Shown here: one piece after another, positions 23,143 to 36,700 of the stretch
How positions within the stretch are numbered: position 1 is the first letter of the stretch
How the letters are laid out: each line of letters starts with the position of its first letter
Source: Heterotrichella gracilis
Lineage: Eukaryota; Sar; Xanthophyceae; Tribonematales; Xanthonemataceae
DNA: 64,000 bases
Assembly: GCA_032358255.1 (NCBI GenBank)
Contig: JAULBX010029599.1
Coordinates: 124,001 to 188,000 of the forward strand
Direction of reading: 5' to 3'
Made by a program: the position numbers and the translations under genes
Notes under the pieces: model-generated
What the model saw: only the letters and a program-made list of their open reading frames with translations
Told to the model about the DNA's origin: nothing
The model's database searches: none

Positions 23143-24154
23143 ATGACGGAGACGCTACGACGGGGGTACCCTGGGCTGAAGGTAGGTGCACAACAGAGCA
23201 GTGGGCCAAGGCCGAGGTTGAGTTGGGTTGCGTTCCGCCTTGTCAGCGTGGCATGCAAGTGCCTAAGGCTTCCTTTAGCAACCCACATGCATATGTAAGG
23301 GTGGTTTGGGTTTTGGTTGATGAGTTACATCCCACCAATTGCAACCTCTGTTGGATGTTTGGGCACCGATAATGGGCTCAAGGTGGCTCTTGTTCTGCAG
23401 TCCGTGAAGGACATGCCAGTGGTCCAGGACGGTCCACCTCCCGGAGGCTTCCCCTCTGTGCGCTATGGCAGAAGAATTCCCACCGGTGGCCCAGCTGGAG
23501 CCACCATGTTTGGCATCTCCGCGTTGGTTATCGGCTATGGCTTCTACAAGGTGAAAGCTCTGTTCCTGCTGGTTACTGTGTGTCTTGTAACTGCTTTGTT
23601 GAGCTGGTTTGCTGACCCATAGCTGCTTGCCTGGCAGGTGGGAATCAACAACAAGAAGCGAAGGTGCGTGCAGGCGATGCAGGGTCTAACTGCAAATTGT
23701 GCTGCTTCCATGACAACGCTAATGAGTTGTATGCACATGCAGGGCAATCAAGAATGAGAAAATGCATGCAAGGATGACCCTGGCACCAGTCCTGCAAGCT
23801 GAGGAGGATAGGAGGTGCGTATTGTTCTAGACTCCTGTGCTGGCGGCACAACAGTGAGGCACTGCCAGGCCTTGACCTTTTTTTTGCGTGTGCCAGGTAT
23901 ACTAACGCAGTCAGAGAGACCATCAAGCACGAAGCTGAACTCATGAAGAACGTAAGTCCACTGGAGGGTTCCTGCTTGGGCCCTCTGATAAAACACAAAA
24001 GGTCATCTTTGTGACCTTGCTATTGTCTGACACAGGAACCCTCTTGAGGCGTTTGGTGTTTGCGCAGGTACCTGGGTGGAAAGCTGGCTCACAGGTGTAT
24101 GACTCGCGATGGATGCCTCCGGCCCGGAGGGTTGGGATTTGGGGTGAAGTGTAG
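23143..24154 (+). CDS. NDUFA13: Mitochondrial complex I subunit GRIM-19 / NDUFA13 (B16.6)
   Basis: Six phase-checked exons (23143-23181, 23401-23550, 23638-23663, 23743-23814, 23897-23951, 24068-24154) encode 142 residues, close to the usual 140-145. Features are a short N terminus ending YPGLK, then VKDMPVVQDGPPPGGFPSVR and YGRRIPTGGPAGA, the family signature, then one transmembrane helix (MFGISALVIGYGFYK). A charged helix follows (MTLAPVLQAEEDRRYTNAVR) with a conserved tail containing VPGWKAGSQVYDSRWMPP. The subunit is nuclear-encoded, anchored in the inner membrane near the base of the membrane arm, and needed for complex I assembly. One exon is only 26 bp. No cleavable presequence is expected for this family, and none is seen. 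Confidence 0.93.
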
Positions 24155-24743
24155 AGCGCGTGAGGTTGGCCAGCTAACCCAAATCCCGCGAAGGGTGATA
24201 TGTAGAGCGGGGTGGGGTGAGGTGTAGACTTGTCCCAGTGTATGCAACCAGTGCTGCTGTATTACAGGTTGGACTTCTCCTTTTTGAGTGGGTGCAGAGC
24301 GCAACAGCCATTTAAACACTACAAAATTGGTCAACAGTCAGCATTGATAAAGGGAGGGCACAACTGCGTGCGCTAGTACAGTAGTTAATACCATCCCGAG
24401 AGCAAAGTTCAACTATCACGTGGCACTGGTGGTCTACGCAGTACTGCTTGTCTACAGTTGTCAATTCACAAGTTTTTTTTCAAAGGTCACGAATGCCTAG
24501 CACAGCCTTCTACTGGTGGGTGCAGCTCAAAAATCTCTGGTTATCAGCCACTTTGCTTCAATAGACAACTTTGTTGTAACAAAAGAAGCCCACCTTGACA
24601 TGCATTTTGAAAGTGCCTGCTATGCATGCCAATTTTAGGACATTTCTGAAAAATAGCCCTCCTATTTGTGCTAGTGAATCATGCATGGATGGTGCAACGC
24701 TGCCTGCTAGTCAATTCACTGGCATGTTATCCCCTGGGCGTGA
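24155..24743. other. Convergent intergenic region
   Basis: This 589-bp stretch lies between the GRIM-19 stop and the kinesin stop. It should hold both 3' UTRs. Just after the GRIM-19 stop, a TGTAGAGCG phrase recurs (about 24149 and 24201). No gene is seen. Confidence 0.5.
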
Positions 24744-27700
24744 TCAGCTGGGAAGATGGGGCAATTGTGAGCTGTTGTTGACGGCAAGGTCTTGAGAGGC
24801 CTTGGCAAGCTTCTCCTTCAGCGCCTGTGCACGCCGCAGTGCCTCGCTGCAGGACTGCATGTACACAAAAATGTAAGAGACAAAGCAAAACAAGTACTGA
24901 ATTGGTACAACATGTCGCGTGGCAGCAGGGTGCAGAGGCAATAAGATAAGCCGTGTTGCTAGGACATGGTGATCATGTCACAATGATAGTAACTATGTGG
25001 CATCCACTAGGCTTGCTAGGCTATGTGGTCCTCTGGCGGACACTGTAATGCAACGCTGCAGCATGCTGGAAAAATCCAGTACTGGGGGTCGATCATTCAA
25101 CACATCCAAAGGGGCACATCAATCCCAACTGAAGGTCAATGCCTTGACCATCCCTCACACCATGTACAACCTGCAACTCTGCCCCTACCCCCACACCATG
25201 CACGGTCCTAGTTAGAACCTCCTCACATACCTGCAGATAGAAGCGTGCGGTGGGCGACAAGGACTCCTGCACGTCATCGGCCTCCTGCACCTTGCCAAAT
25301 GCTGGTGTCTTCTTGCCAACCGTCTTGGGGGTGGGTGGCTTAACAGGAGATCGCTTGGTGTTCACCCACTTCGGGGATGGGCGGCTGGCGTAAGGTGCAG
25401 GCTGTGGAGCGGCCCCTTGCGCAGCCCCGCCAGGTCTGCAGTGCAGGCACGGGTGTGAGGACAGGAATCTTACGTGCATCAAGGTTGGTATCATTGGCAG
25501 CATTTCATATGGGGCTGTAAATTCACGGTGGCAGGTGCAAGACAGGAGTGCGTGGCGTGTGGCCACTGTTGGTGGATGCATCCCACATGGGGCACGCATG
25601 CGAGTAAGATATTGCGACCATAGGGATGCAGGCATGGCGTATACATGGTGTTGAAATTGGCAGAAATTGACCATGTCATGACCATGCAGGATGGAGGTAT
25701 CACAACTGGTCGCCCATGCACATGATCCTGCACCGTACAGACTCCCAGTGCTGCTTGATGTACCTGAATGGAGGCAGCATCAAGCTGCCGGGCCGGCTGG
25801 GTGCGCCAGCGGCCCCATCCACAACGCTGCCAGACGCGTTGTTGTTCTCGATGATGCGCGCCGCCATCTCCGCCATGGACAGGGTCCCGGGGGGCGACAT
25901 GGAGAAGCTGGCGCCCTCCTGTACAGCGGCATCCACCTCCCGGTAGCCCTCATACGTGGCCCCATCCGTGGGCTCTGCCGAGGCCCTGATGGCAAAGGGC
26001 AGCGCGGGAGGGTAGACAGCCATGTCGGGGCGTGCGCCACTGTCGCGCTCCCGGCTGCTGTTGCTGCTGGCAGCAGATGTCAGCTCCGGATCCGAGCTGG
26101 AGGAGATGCGGTGAGCGGCCTCCACGCACTCCACTTCATCTTCGGCCGAGTCGCCGTGGCGCCGCACCGCAAACACCGGTGAGTGGACAAGCTCGGGTGC
26201 AAAGTCTGTGGCTGTCTCCACAGAGAGCAGCCGGGGTCCAGCTGGCCCAGGAGTCACCGGCGTGGCGCCCCCTGCGCCGGGGCTGGCGAATGCAAAAGGC
26301 GCTGATGGCTCAGTGGCCAGTGTCGCAGCAGACGTCGTGGAGCTGCCAGGGGATAATAGCACCCTGCAGGGCAATAACCAGTCAGTGCAGGTTGCACAGC
26401 AACAAGGGATTGAATGCGGGTGGCACATGCAGCTTTGACAGCAGCAGGAAATGAAAGCGATAGACAGGTACTCAGCAGGGATTAGGAGTGCATGGCAGCA
26501 TGGGTAGTAGCAGGGGCTTGAAGCCGCATGGTGCCAGCATACATCATAGGCTGGGAGAAGATTCTTGTCAGGCCCTACCTGTGCGAGTCCACTGCTGTGA
26601 CTGCTTGCTGATCCGACTGCCCGGCCTCTGCAGCATTGCTGGCGCGCCACGAGCTGGCTACAGGTTTGGACTGCCACCCCTTCCCCAGGTTCAGTGGCGA
26701 CACCATGGGATTGGAGGAAAGCCCCAGATAGCGCCTGCAATGTCATCGAGTGCATTAAGTCTGGGCATGTGCATGCGCGTGCATAGCAATGGAGGAATGC
26801 GGAAGGGAGCATATTTCCCATGCCATTCAAGCATGATGCACACCTGAAATCCTTCACCAGCTCTTCCCGCTTCTTGCCGCCTGGCTTCCACTGGCTGCCA
26901 TCAATGAGCTTGCCCTTAAGATGCGCCTTCAGCAGCTGCACAGTCAGCTTGGACACGGTTTGGAGGCCCTGCACGCAAGCAAGAAGTGAGGGATCCAGCT
27001 TCATTAACGTTAATGCATTGCTATGAATTGTTAGTCAAATTTCAAGCGAGCCCAGCAGGCAGGAACCAACAAAACCCTGTGGTGCACAACCATGGTACTG
27101 CTGCCCAGCGGTGTTTCACGTCATGCGTGCCAGCAGCGCCACATGGCTGCCGCTCACCTGCTGCATGCGCTCGTCGTTGATTGCCAGCAGCACCGGCTCC
27201 TCCTGCGTCTCCTGTTGCGCCCTCTCCGCGGAGGTGGACGCAGCCTGGCCGCTGGATAATCGGGACGCGTCAGATGCACCTGACGTCCTGTTGCGACCGC
27301 GGCGGTTGGGGCGCGCAGGCGTGGCTGCAGATGGGTCCCAGAGGTCATCCGCACTGTCATCCGCGCTGTCATCCTCTGTCTGCAACACCAGACACTGCAA
27401 CGCTCAGGACCACAGGACAGCATGGCAGCACGTAGAAGATAGAGCGTATTGAAAGCCATTCAAGCTGATATAAGGTCAATGCAATGCAAGTGCACACGAT
27501 AGTGGATGCAAGTCATGTGGGGACGTACGTCGGAGGCGTCGAATGCCTCCTCTATCACAGCCTCGACAGTTGAGGTGGCTTGCTTTGGCAGGCGTTGGGC
27601 TTCAGCACCATCCTCCCGATCGCTCAGGGGGTTTGTCTCTAAAAGCTGCTCCGCCTCAACAATCAGGGACTGAATCTCCTCCTCGGCCTCCTGCGCCCAA

Positions 27701-30700
27701 CACACATACTGTCAAAGCCTGTCCCAGCCAAATGCACTACTTGTTTGCTGACAAACCCCTGTCAGCAACTGGCAAAAACACCGGACCCCACCTGTGAGAG
27801 CGTTGCAGTCACCATTGCAGCAGTGGGGCTGGGCGGCGATGCAATCTGCCGGCATGCTGCGGATGCCGCCACTGACTGCGCCGCTGCCGCCATCTGCTTG
27901 GCTGCCGTCACCTCCTGCTCAGCGATGTCCAGCTTCAGCCGCAGCAGCTCAATCTCCTCCTGGCGCTCAGTCAGCTCCAGCTGCCCCTCGTATGCAGCGG
28001 CCTTGTGGGATGAGGCACAGCGAAACACGCTCCGCACCATTGCGCGCGCCTCGATGACGGAGCGGATGCCGTTCCAGCGTCGCGCGTCCGCTGCGCCCCC
28101 GCCCTTGGACTCCTCTTCAGCCTTGAACTTGAGCAGCTGCTGCTGGAGGTCCATGATCTAGCGGGAACAAGGCACATGTCAGGCAAGCACCAGCTGAACG
28201 GCAACAGAGAGGATTTATTTTGCATTGCAATGGCAATAAGTCTAGCAGACAAACAGCCAACACCCCTCTGCAGGCAGTTGTTTAATACACATTTATTTTC
28301 ATGCAATTTCTTACAAATAAAATTACAATTTCAGATGCGCACCTGCTGGCTGTGCCGCCTGCATTGCTCCTCCAGACGCTGCTTTTGGCGCTCAAGCACC
28401 TCGGGCGGCGCATTGAGCACCACCGGGCTGGTGAAGGCCAGCTTGGGAGAGCGCGACAGTGCCAGCTTCTTCTCAATGTCCTTCAGCTTGCGGGAGGCCT
28501 CTGAGCGCATGGCCTTTTCACCCTCCAGCACGCGGTGCAGCTCCATGGCCTGGACACAAGGGCAAGGCGATGACTCGTACCACATGCATCAGGGTGGCGC
28601 ATCGATTTTGATGACTAGGAGATGTGCATACCTATGCCCTAAAGCGGGTAGGTGCTGATGCATGCGCACGAGATTAGAAATGCCATAATGATGTAATGGT
28701 GTTGGTGGCACCCGTGCGCACCTGGCAGCACATGTCCAGCTCATGCTCCACCCACTCCCGCCGCGTCTTTTCATCGCGCAGCAGCGGCGCACCCTGGTTG
28801 GGCTGGCACTCCACAGCCAGCTTGGGCGGGGCCGTTGGTGGCCTCGACTGGTTGGCAGCGGAGTGCCTGTGGCTCTCCATCATCTCCTGAAAATACATTA
28901 CGCAAGGGATGAACATCATGAATCTCACATATTTAATCCCGGTGATTTCCAATTAAGTAAAGTCCAGAGTGAGCATGTTGTTGGGCGCTGCCTGCAAATA
29001 AGCCTTACAGGCAGAAAGCTATTATCTTATGGTAATAATATAATTTTGGTATGGGGTTGGTTTTGTTTTAGTATAGTGGTGCCAAGTGGGTTTGTTTTGG
29101 TATAAGGGTGCAGATAGGGTCTATACTAGTATAGCCCCACCTTGAAGGATCAGTTTTGGTATAGGGCCACAAACAAGGCCAATTTGAGTATGTGGTTTCA
29201 GAACCCTAACTTTGGGGCATGGCCAACTCAACATAAACCCTACTCAGCGCGTTGTCTGGTCAGGAATGAACCCTATAAAGCCCTTGTAGGGTTTCTATGT
29301 CACCGTGGTTACGGTTTTTACCTGCAGGCGGGTTTAGGAATATTTAGAGTGCCCTGCAGGATTCAGTAGTGATATTTCCTGGCAGATAAACCCTTGTAGG
29401 ATTACCGCCTGCGGGTTAGGCTTATTTAGAGTGTCTTGCAGGGTTTTCAAAACCTGGGCTAGTGACTCTTCCTGGCTGATTGACCACTGAAGGCTTTTTG
29501 TCGTTCCAAATGGTTAGGGTCTGTAACTGCTGTGCAGGGATTACGTTTAGTTGTAACCTTATAGCAATTTTGGGCTTATACCCAAAATATTGGTTTATAT
29601 ACCAAGCTTGTCCTTTGGTGCAGTGCTTATACCAAATCAAACCCATTTTGGGGGCTTATACCAAAACAAATCCATATAAGACCCTTATACCAAAACAAAT
29701 CCATCCCCATACTAAAAAAAAACCATCTTATTGCTGTATCAATGGTCTAATTACGCACCTTGAGCCTTCTGCGCGCCTGCTCTGCCTCCTCGGTCTTTCG
29801 CCGCAGCACAGCCTGCTGCTTTGCATGCAGCGCCTCCAGCTTCTTGAGCTGCACATTGGTGCGCGCACCCTGCAACACCCACTTGCTCTCTCAACTCGTA
29901 CCATTACATTACCTGAACTTGAGGATGGCCATAGACCTGAGGGAGATCATGACATGCAGACAGACACTGTGCGCTTGGCCAAATGTGACTTGTGTAGGGT
30001 GGCAGCTGCTTGATGGCTTGCAATGCCACCAGAGAATGCACTCCAACTGAGGCATGCCTGTCACTGGCGAACTATACATGCGGTGTGCGGCATTACCTCT
30101 CGCCGGGCCTGCGCAAGCTCTCGTTCACGCTGGCGTTGGCGCTCCAGGAACTCGCGGTTGGTGTGCTCCAATTGCTTGGCAAGTTGCACCTGCAGAACGG
30201 TGGTAGCAGGTTCAAAAACGAAGATTTTCAGCATCGTCGGCTTGGCACGCATCACCCCAGTCCAAACTGTGCAAGAGCTTAGGGCTCTTTTGTTGCTCCT
30301 GCGGCCCACCTTTTGCTGCTTGATCAGCAGGATTTCTCCAGTCAGGCGCTTGCAGGTGTGCTCAGTTTGGCTGCGGATGTGCTCGATACGCGCTGCCGCC
30401 TTCTCCTTCTCACGCAGCAGGCTCAGCTTCTTGTCCATCTCAGCCAGCTTGGACTTGTACCTAGCCTCCAGCCGCAGCCGGTTCTCCTCGCTGTCATGCT
30501 TCAAGAATTGCAGCTTCTGCAGCAAGAGATGTTCAGGGTCTCAGCACAAACCCAATCCCCTTGTGCGATGTGGTTTAGCTGCAGAAATGACATGCACTAC
30601 CCGCCACATGAACTTGTTTGTATAAACTGTCATGATGAACAGGAGGGTATGCCTCCCTCGTTGCGAACTCCTGTGTTCAAGGACACGCTGCAGCGCCGTT

Positions 30701-33383
30701 CATTTCTTTTTATTCTGCTCCATTTTATACTTTAATATTATACCATATTTGTATTTGCATCAAAGGGCCACCACGCAGGCAGAGATTGTCGCACCTGCAC
30801 CAGGTCCATACGCTCCTTCTGCAGCTGGTCCCGCTCCTGCTGCAGCTCCCGCAGCTTGTGGTCATACTGCTGCTTCAGCGCGCTGACAGGTGCCTGGGTG
30901 CTCTGCAGCTTGGTGAACTGCTCCTCCTTGGTGGACAGCATGGCCTGCAGCGCATCAAGCTCCCGCCGCACACGCTCCTGCTCCGCCCTGCAACAACATG
31001 GATTTTTAGCTCAAATGCTTTGGCCACAATTTTGTTTTTCAAGAAACAAATGCAATTACCAAATTTAAATCTTTGACTAGTTTTATAATGTTCTGTCCTC
31101 AGATTGAACAACCCAGGAGGCGGTACAAGGGATTGCCATGCAATGCCAGGGCCAGCTGCATGGTATCCTATGCCATCCCGGAGGGTTGCCCACCTGTGCG
31201 CCTCCTCCTCAGCAGCAAACTCCTCGTCATCTGCCAGGCTCTCCATGTCCCCTGAGGAGCCCCCTCCCCCAGAGGACATCAGCTCGCCAGTGCTAAACAG
31301 CCCAGGGCTTTCTGCGCCGCCGATCATCTCACTCAGGGACAGCCGGCGCTGGTTGACAACGTATGCACCGCTCACCCTCGACACCTTGCGCAGGCGCTTC
31401 ACCTCATTCTCCAGGTCTGAAATGCGCTGCAGGTGGCCCTTGAGGACATCCACATCCGCCTGGTCGGCCTCAGCTGGCTGTCCAGTGGCGGACAAGAGCT
31501 GAGATTCACGCATTCGCGCCGCGTCACGCTCGGCTTGAGCTGTCAGCAGCTGTCCGCTCGTCTGAGACAGCTCCTGCCGAAGGGACTCCTGCCAAGGTGC
31601 AAACCCCATGTCAGATACCCCATCAGCTGGATTGTCACATCGGTACACAACATGCACACAGTCTGAGGCTGAAACAACCAGCATGCGTACCATTTCAAGC
31701 CGCAGGGTATCATTCCCCAGCTCCAGCTTGGAGTTTCGCCGCTCAATCTTGTCAATGGCCTGCTTCATTGCAGCATCAACCTCAGTGGCGGCGCTCCAAG
31801 CCTCCGAGCCATTGTCTGACAGCTGCAACCTCCGCCTGAGGGTGGCGTTCTCCGCCCGAGCTGCGCTGAGCTGCTGCCGCAGGTAGGCCACTTGCGCTGC
31901 CACAGGGTCTCTGTTCACCACCGGCTTGTTGCGGATGTTCCTGGCGCGGTTGGCGTAGCGCAGGGTGTTGAGAGTCTCCTCCAGGTTGATGTCTGCTGGG
32001 CTGACGCAGGCGATCATGACTGTCCTGCTGTTCCCACCCAAGGAGTCCTGCAGCATGCGGGTGAGCTTGCTGTCCCGATAAGGGATGTGCGCCTTGCCCT
32101 CACTCAGGGCGCAGATGACGTTGCCCAGCGCCAGCAGCCCCTTGTTGATGTGCACACCCTCCTTGAAGCGCTGCCCTTCTGCCTTGGTGCGCTTGGCCCG
32201 CTCGCTGCCTGCCAGGTCAACAAGGTGCATCTTGGCGCATAGGAAATCCTCCACCGCCTCCTCCTCGTCGCTGCCCTCGTCTGAGTCATCGTCGTCGTTG
32301 TCGCGGGCAGTGGCGGGCTTTGTGGGTGGCAGCTTCCTCCGCTGCTCAAGGGTCACAGTGAAGATGGCGTGGGACCGGCTGGAGTGCTTGTTCATGCCAG
32401 TGGAAGCTGTGGCTCGTATAAGGGAGCCCTGCTCCAGGACAGCAACCATCTCCTCTCGCGTGCTAACCTCCCTTTCTGTAGCCCCAGCCAGGCACACCCC
32501 TCCCCCAGCGACCTCCCGAATCTGGATAGACTGATGCGGTGCCGTGTCCGCAATCAACAGGTCCTTGATTTCCTCCTGCAAAGTTGAAGCACACGGCAGG
32601 AGGGTTTCAGATGGATGCAGACAGCTTCTGGGTGCTCTTTGTTGGTAGAATTGATACAACTGCACACCCAGCGCCCCTCACCTTGTGAATCTCCACAAAG
32701 CCGACCCTCACAGTGAACTGCACGTCCTGCTCTGAGTTGATTTTGTGAAAAATTGTTTCCATGCAGTGTGGTATGACTCCCTTTGCACTGCCCCCCGGCG
32801 AGAACGCACTGCCCATGGTGTATGTCTTCCCACTGCCTGTTTGCCCATATGCAAACACCGTGCAGTTGTACCTGCATGCAGGACAAGAAAGCCGTCAGGG
32901 GTAGCAATGGCTTGCATATTCAATTTATTCTACGTTTTGCGGTTAGCAGAGTGCCAGATGGAAGGTGCACAGGACCTTTGGGCTGCAATGTCAACACAAA
33001 TGGCACTTGGGACTTTTGGCCTCACCCCTTGAATAGACCTTCGACGAGTTGGTGCACGCATCTGTTGTACAGGTTGTCAGGGTGGTCACCAACTCCACCA
33101 AACACATGGTCATAGGTGAAGGTGTGAGCACCACTGGTGACCTGCGAAAGTGGTCATGCAAACGTCAGGAACCAATCAGTTGGTCAGCCACGCATGCGAG
33201 GCAGTCAACCTGGTATCAACCAACCTGAGGCTCGTTTGGCGTCACATACAGGCACTCTTGACAACCGTCTGCAAGTTCTGCGGATATGAGAGGCCTGACG
33301 TTGACTGCCACGCAAACGCTACACTCTTCCGCTTCTTTCCCTGGGCATGCGTCTCCGCCACCAGGGAAAACCTCCTCGTCCAT
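24744..33383 (-). CDS. Kinesin-4 family motor (KIF4/FRA1-like)
   Basis: About nineteen exons encode roughly 1550 residues. The N-terminal motor opens with [20 protein letters not shown], a kinesin-4 feature, and carries the P-loop GQTGSGKT, switch I NKHSSRSH, switch II DLAGSE and [19 protein letters not shown]. The motor ends at [20 protein letters not shown], the typical kinesin-4 neck. A long coiled coil follows ([48 protein letters not shown] and others), then a helical block (27792-28158) and acidic Ser/Pro-rich tail exons. The C terminus reads [15 protein letters not shown]. Plant kinesin-4 (FRA1) moves along cortical microtubules in cell-wall deposition, and animal KIF4 acts on the spindle midzone; which applies here is unknown. 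The ATG at 33383 ([10 protein letters not shown]) is chosen as the first Met before the motor. Exon borders are approximate. The gene is divergent from the coiled-coil gene at 33783. Confidence 0.88.
29045..29715. mobile_element. Possible non-autonomous element with inverted ends in a kinesin intron
   Basis: The kinesin intron at about 28888-29758 contains inverted ends. Near 29048-29075 the plus strand reads GTATGGGGTTGGTTTTG, and near 29685-29715 the minus strand reads GTATGGGGATGGATTTG. Inner copies of TTTGTTTTGGTATAAG lie on both sides. Between them is a diverged direct duplication of about 115 bp (29330-29390 versus 29415-29480, each with TTTAGAGTG and a CTGCAGG-like or TTGCAGG motif). 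There is no coding capacity. The ends fit a foldback or MITE-like element, but no target-site duplication is clear. Confidence 0.45.
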
Positions 33384-33782
33384 ACTGGCTGTGTGGTCAA
33401 CCGTCACACCATGGCAACTAGGCAACGCTCCTTGTCATGCAATCCACATCTTCGTCTAGTTCAGCAGGAAAACAGCGGGCAAACTGGCCAGTCAACCTTT
33501 TTGGTTAAGCCATTGAATGGTTCTTGAGACAGATTTCTCATTTTGTACAATTGCTCCCTTGGTGCCACATGTCAGGCGCTGGTGCCACACCCCTGCACCC
33601 CAAGCACCCCAAGAGATGGGCCTCGGTTTGGACCCATATCATACGAAAGCTTGCGACCTTGCGAGCCACGAGGTACAAGAGCTACTTTGGAATTTCGTAT
33701 ACACTAGCCAAACCCTTATCCTCGCCCCTAACTGCGTTTCTCCTTGTACATTGGATGCCACATTGCATGCCAGAAGTAAGCC
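33384..33782. promoter_or_regulatory. Divergent promoter region, kinesin-4 and coiled-coil gene
   Basis: Only 399 bp separate the two start codons, so the promoters are adjacent or shared. Both products are probably cytoskeletal, so co-expression would make sense; this is inference. Confidence 0.45.
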
Positions 33783-36700
33783 ATGGTGTACATTGAGCCT
33801 CCAAGACGGGCAAAGGAACGCCCACGCCAAGCAGGTAGGTTCAGGTCAAAATTCAACTAAACACTAAAACCCACTTTCAGAACTGACCCTGAAGAACTCC
33901 ATTTTAGCGGGGTGATTCCCTGGACAAGGCTCAGGTTCAACAACAGTCCTGAACTTCGTTATTGATACATATCATACGTACATTTGTTTCTTCCAGGCTC
34001 TAAAACTGGCTCAAAGCACTCACGTTCTGCTAAAGCTCACCCAACCATTGAGGAACTGCAAGAGCTGGGTAAGTTCATCTGGCACCCTTGCGCCCTGCAG
34101 CAGTTCTGTTGGGTACTCTGAGTAAACAATTGGCCTTCCTTTTGCGTAGCCAACAACGCCCTCAAGAATAAGAAGATATTACAGAGAGAGAAGCAGGCGT
34201 TGCAAGTGGGCAAGGGTGCTGTTGGCGCTGTAAAGGTAACGCCGCTGGACTAGCGCCTCAGGTTGTACACATATACATCCTGAACTGCAGAGTTTGGGCC
34301 ATAATACGCAATTGATTGTTTTGGGTTTGTGCCACAGGAGTCTAGTGCAACACAAACTGAAACTTCAATTAACAGCAGTGGAACATATGGCTACTCAAGC
34401 CCAGCCCTGCCAAAAGTACAGAACAAGATGGAGAGCGGCACAGTTCAAGTCCGAGCCTCTGCAACAGCAGCAGTCATGCCAACAACGACAAATCAACCAC
34501 TGGTATGCATGCAACATTTTTTTGTGATATTATTGCACAGGCATTCACCTCATTCCATTTCTCGATGAAGCAAGATCCTGACACAGCAACTTGCTTCCCG
34601 CAGGTGCAACAGCAGGCTATCTCTGCAGCTCTTAGCGCAAAGACGGGGTTCATGTCATCACTTGCATCGCTGCATGGGGGGCCAAATGACGAGGAGTTGA
34701 GGCGCAAGTACCTTTTGAGGCAGCAGTTATTGCATGATTTGGATGAGCAGGTATGCTGCCATTTGTATCACTTCAGTCTGCAAGAATAAGATGCTCATCC
34801 TGTGGAAGCTGGAATTGTCAACAATTGATAGTTTTCAAGAGTATGCCGCATTGCAGGTACAGATGAAAAAGATGCGGCAGGAGATTGAGAGGGGCAAGCA
34901 GAAAGCCCTTGAAGCCAAAGAGGAAGCTCAGTGGGACAGCATGTCGCGCATGAGTGCTTGTGGAAGCCCATCAGTTCACAGCCCCAATTCTCCCCCTATG
35001 GCTCATCAACCCACTTGGTAAACCTTGCATATGAGCTGGATGATGTTATATTATTGTTTGTAAGTGTCCTTATTGTACACCTCTGTGTAACACTGGCCAG
35101 CCCCCGTCACTTTCACAGACACGACTCCAACTCCAATCTACTTACCTAATGATACTCCACCTGGAGCTTACCTGCAATAGTGCATGCGCAGGAGGGTCTC
35201 TGACCATGACCATGCGCCAATTATCAATGGGGTTTCACCCACGACGCAGCAGCACCAAAGCATTCACCCGCCTAAACAGAGCTTTCGAGGAGGACCACAC
35301 AGACCATCACCGCCTCATCACAGTGCATTGGACAGCCAGGCAGTTGCATCAGCCATTGGTAAGGCTTGTGAACAATGCATTTGCTGCTGCAAGCAAACTA
35401 GTTGATGGCATCGTTACATGCATCATGCATCACGCCACTCAGCTGAGATGCTGCACTTGGCAGGGCACCATGCAGACGGAGGCTTGCGAAAATCAGTTGA
35501 TGGGAACAAAGGAAAACGGTACATGTCAGGGTTAGCAGAGCTGAAGCCAGGGCTAACAGAACAACAGCAGGCCAAGAAGGAGCAGCAGCGTGCGGAGATG
35601 CTGAAGGAATGGGAGGAACAGGTGCGCTCAGCTGCGCACTTTTTCACAAGCCGTTAGTTACCCATCAATCATAGCCAACAGTGACTGCAAAAGAATATGC
35701 AGTAAAATGGCACACTTCATTGTCAGTTTGCCTGCAGCTTACGCCCAGGTTACACATAAAGTTCATTACAAAGATGTTTCATTTTGGCATGGAATTCAAT
35801 TGTGCTTAAGGATGGCTGCCTTTTGGAAGTAGGCCCGCAAATAAATGCCTGCAGTACTAGCTAGTACCGTACTCGTATTGATCAAAGCTGAACAACATGC
35901 TGAAAAGCACGTGCAGCGGCATTTTAATAGCTTGCATGATGGGCAATGCTCTGTTGCAGATACGTCTCAAGCAAGAGATTGTGGCATGCAAGAAAGAACA
36001 GCAGCGCTTGCAAGAAGAGAACGAGGAGAGGGCAATCAGAAACTACTATGAGCGCATGAAGAGTGAAGCAGGTGGGATGTCACTGGCAGCGGCATAATCA
36101 CTAGCTGTTTGGAGCAGTTAATGCCCTACTTTGTTGATTGTTGATTGCTGATCGCTGATTGTTGATTGCTGCAACAGCCACAGGTGTTGCTGAGCATTAA
36201 ATGACTAGTCTTGCATCGATGGATCCTTACTGTAACCATGCCATGCCATGCGCATGCCATGCACATTCCCTGTGCACAGCCCCATTTCATCATTATATCG
36301 ATGATTTACTTTAATACATACACGCCTACTGCTGTGTTGCCAACCCAGGGAGTGGTGCTGGACATCCAAGCAACCACGCAGAACAAACCAGCCCATCCCA
36401 GCCAGCTGCAACGCCACCCAGGGCAGTTGACCGTGGTCCACACGGCAATACTACCAGTACAACTTCAGACAGAACAGCTAGCAGTCACCAGGGAGCGAGC
36501 GCTGCAGGGTCAAGTGGCAAAATAGCAGGGTTACTCACCAAGCCAGATCAAAACAAGCCAAAGCACGGCGCTGCCATGGAAGCACGGAGTTCTGGCGATG
36601 CCCAAGAAAGCACAGCACATATGGACAGAGGACCCAGCACAAACTCCAATGTGCGCCAATAGGTTGTGGGAGAGCTGTTCATGTGTATTCATATTGCACA

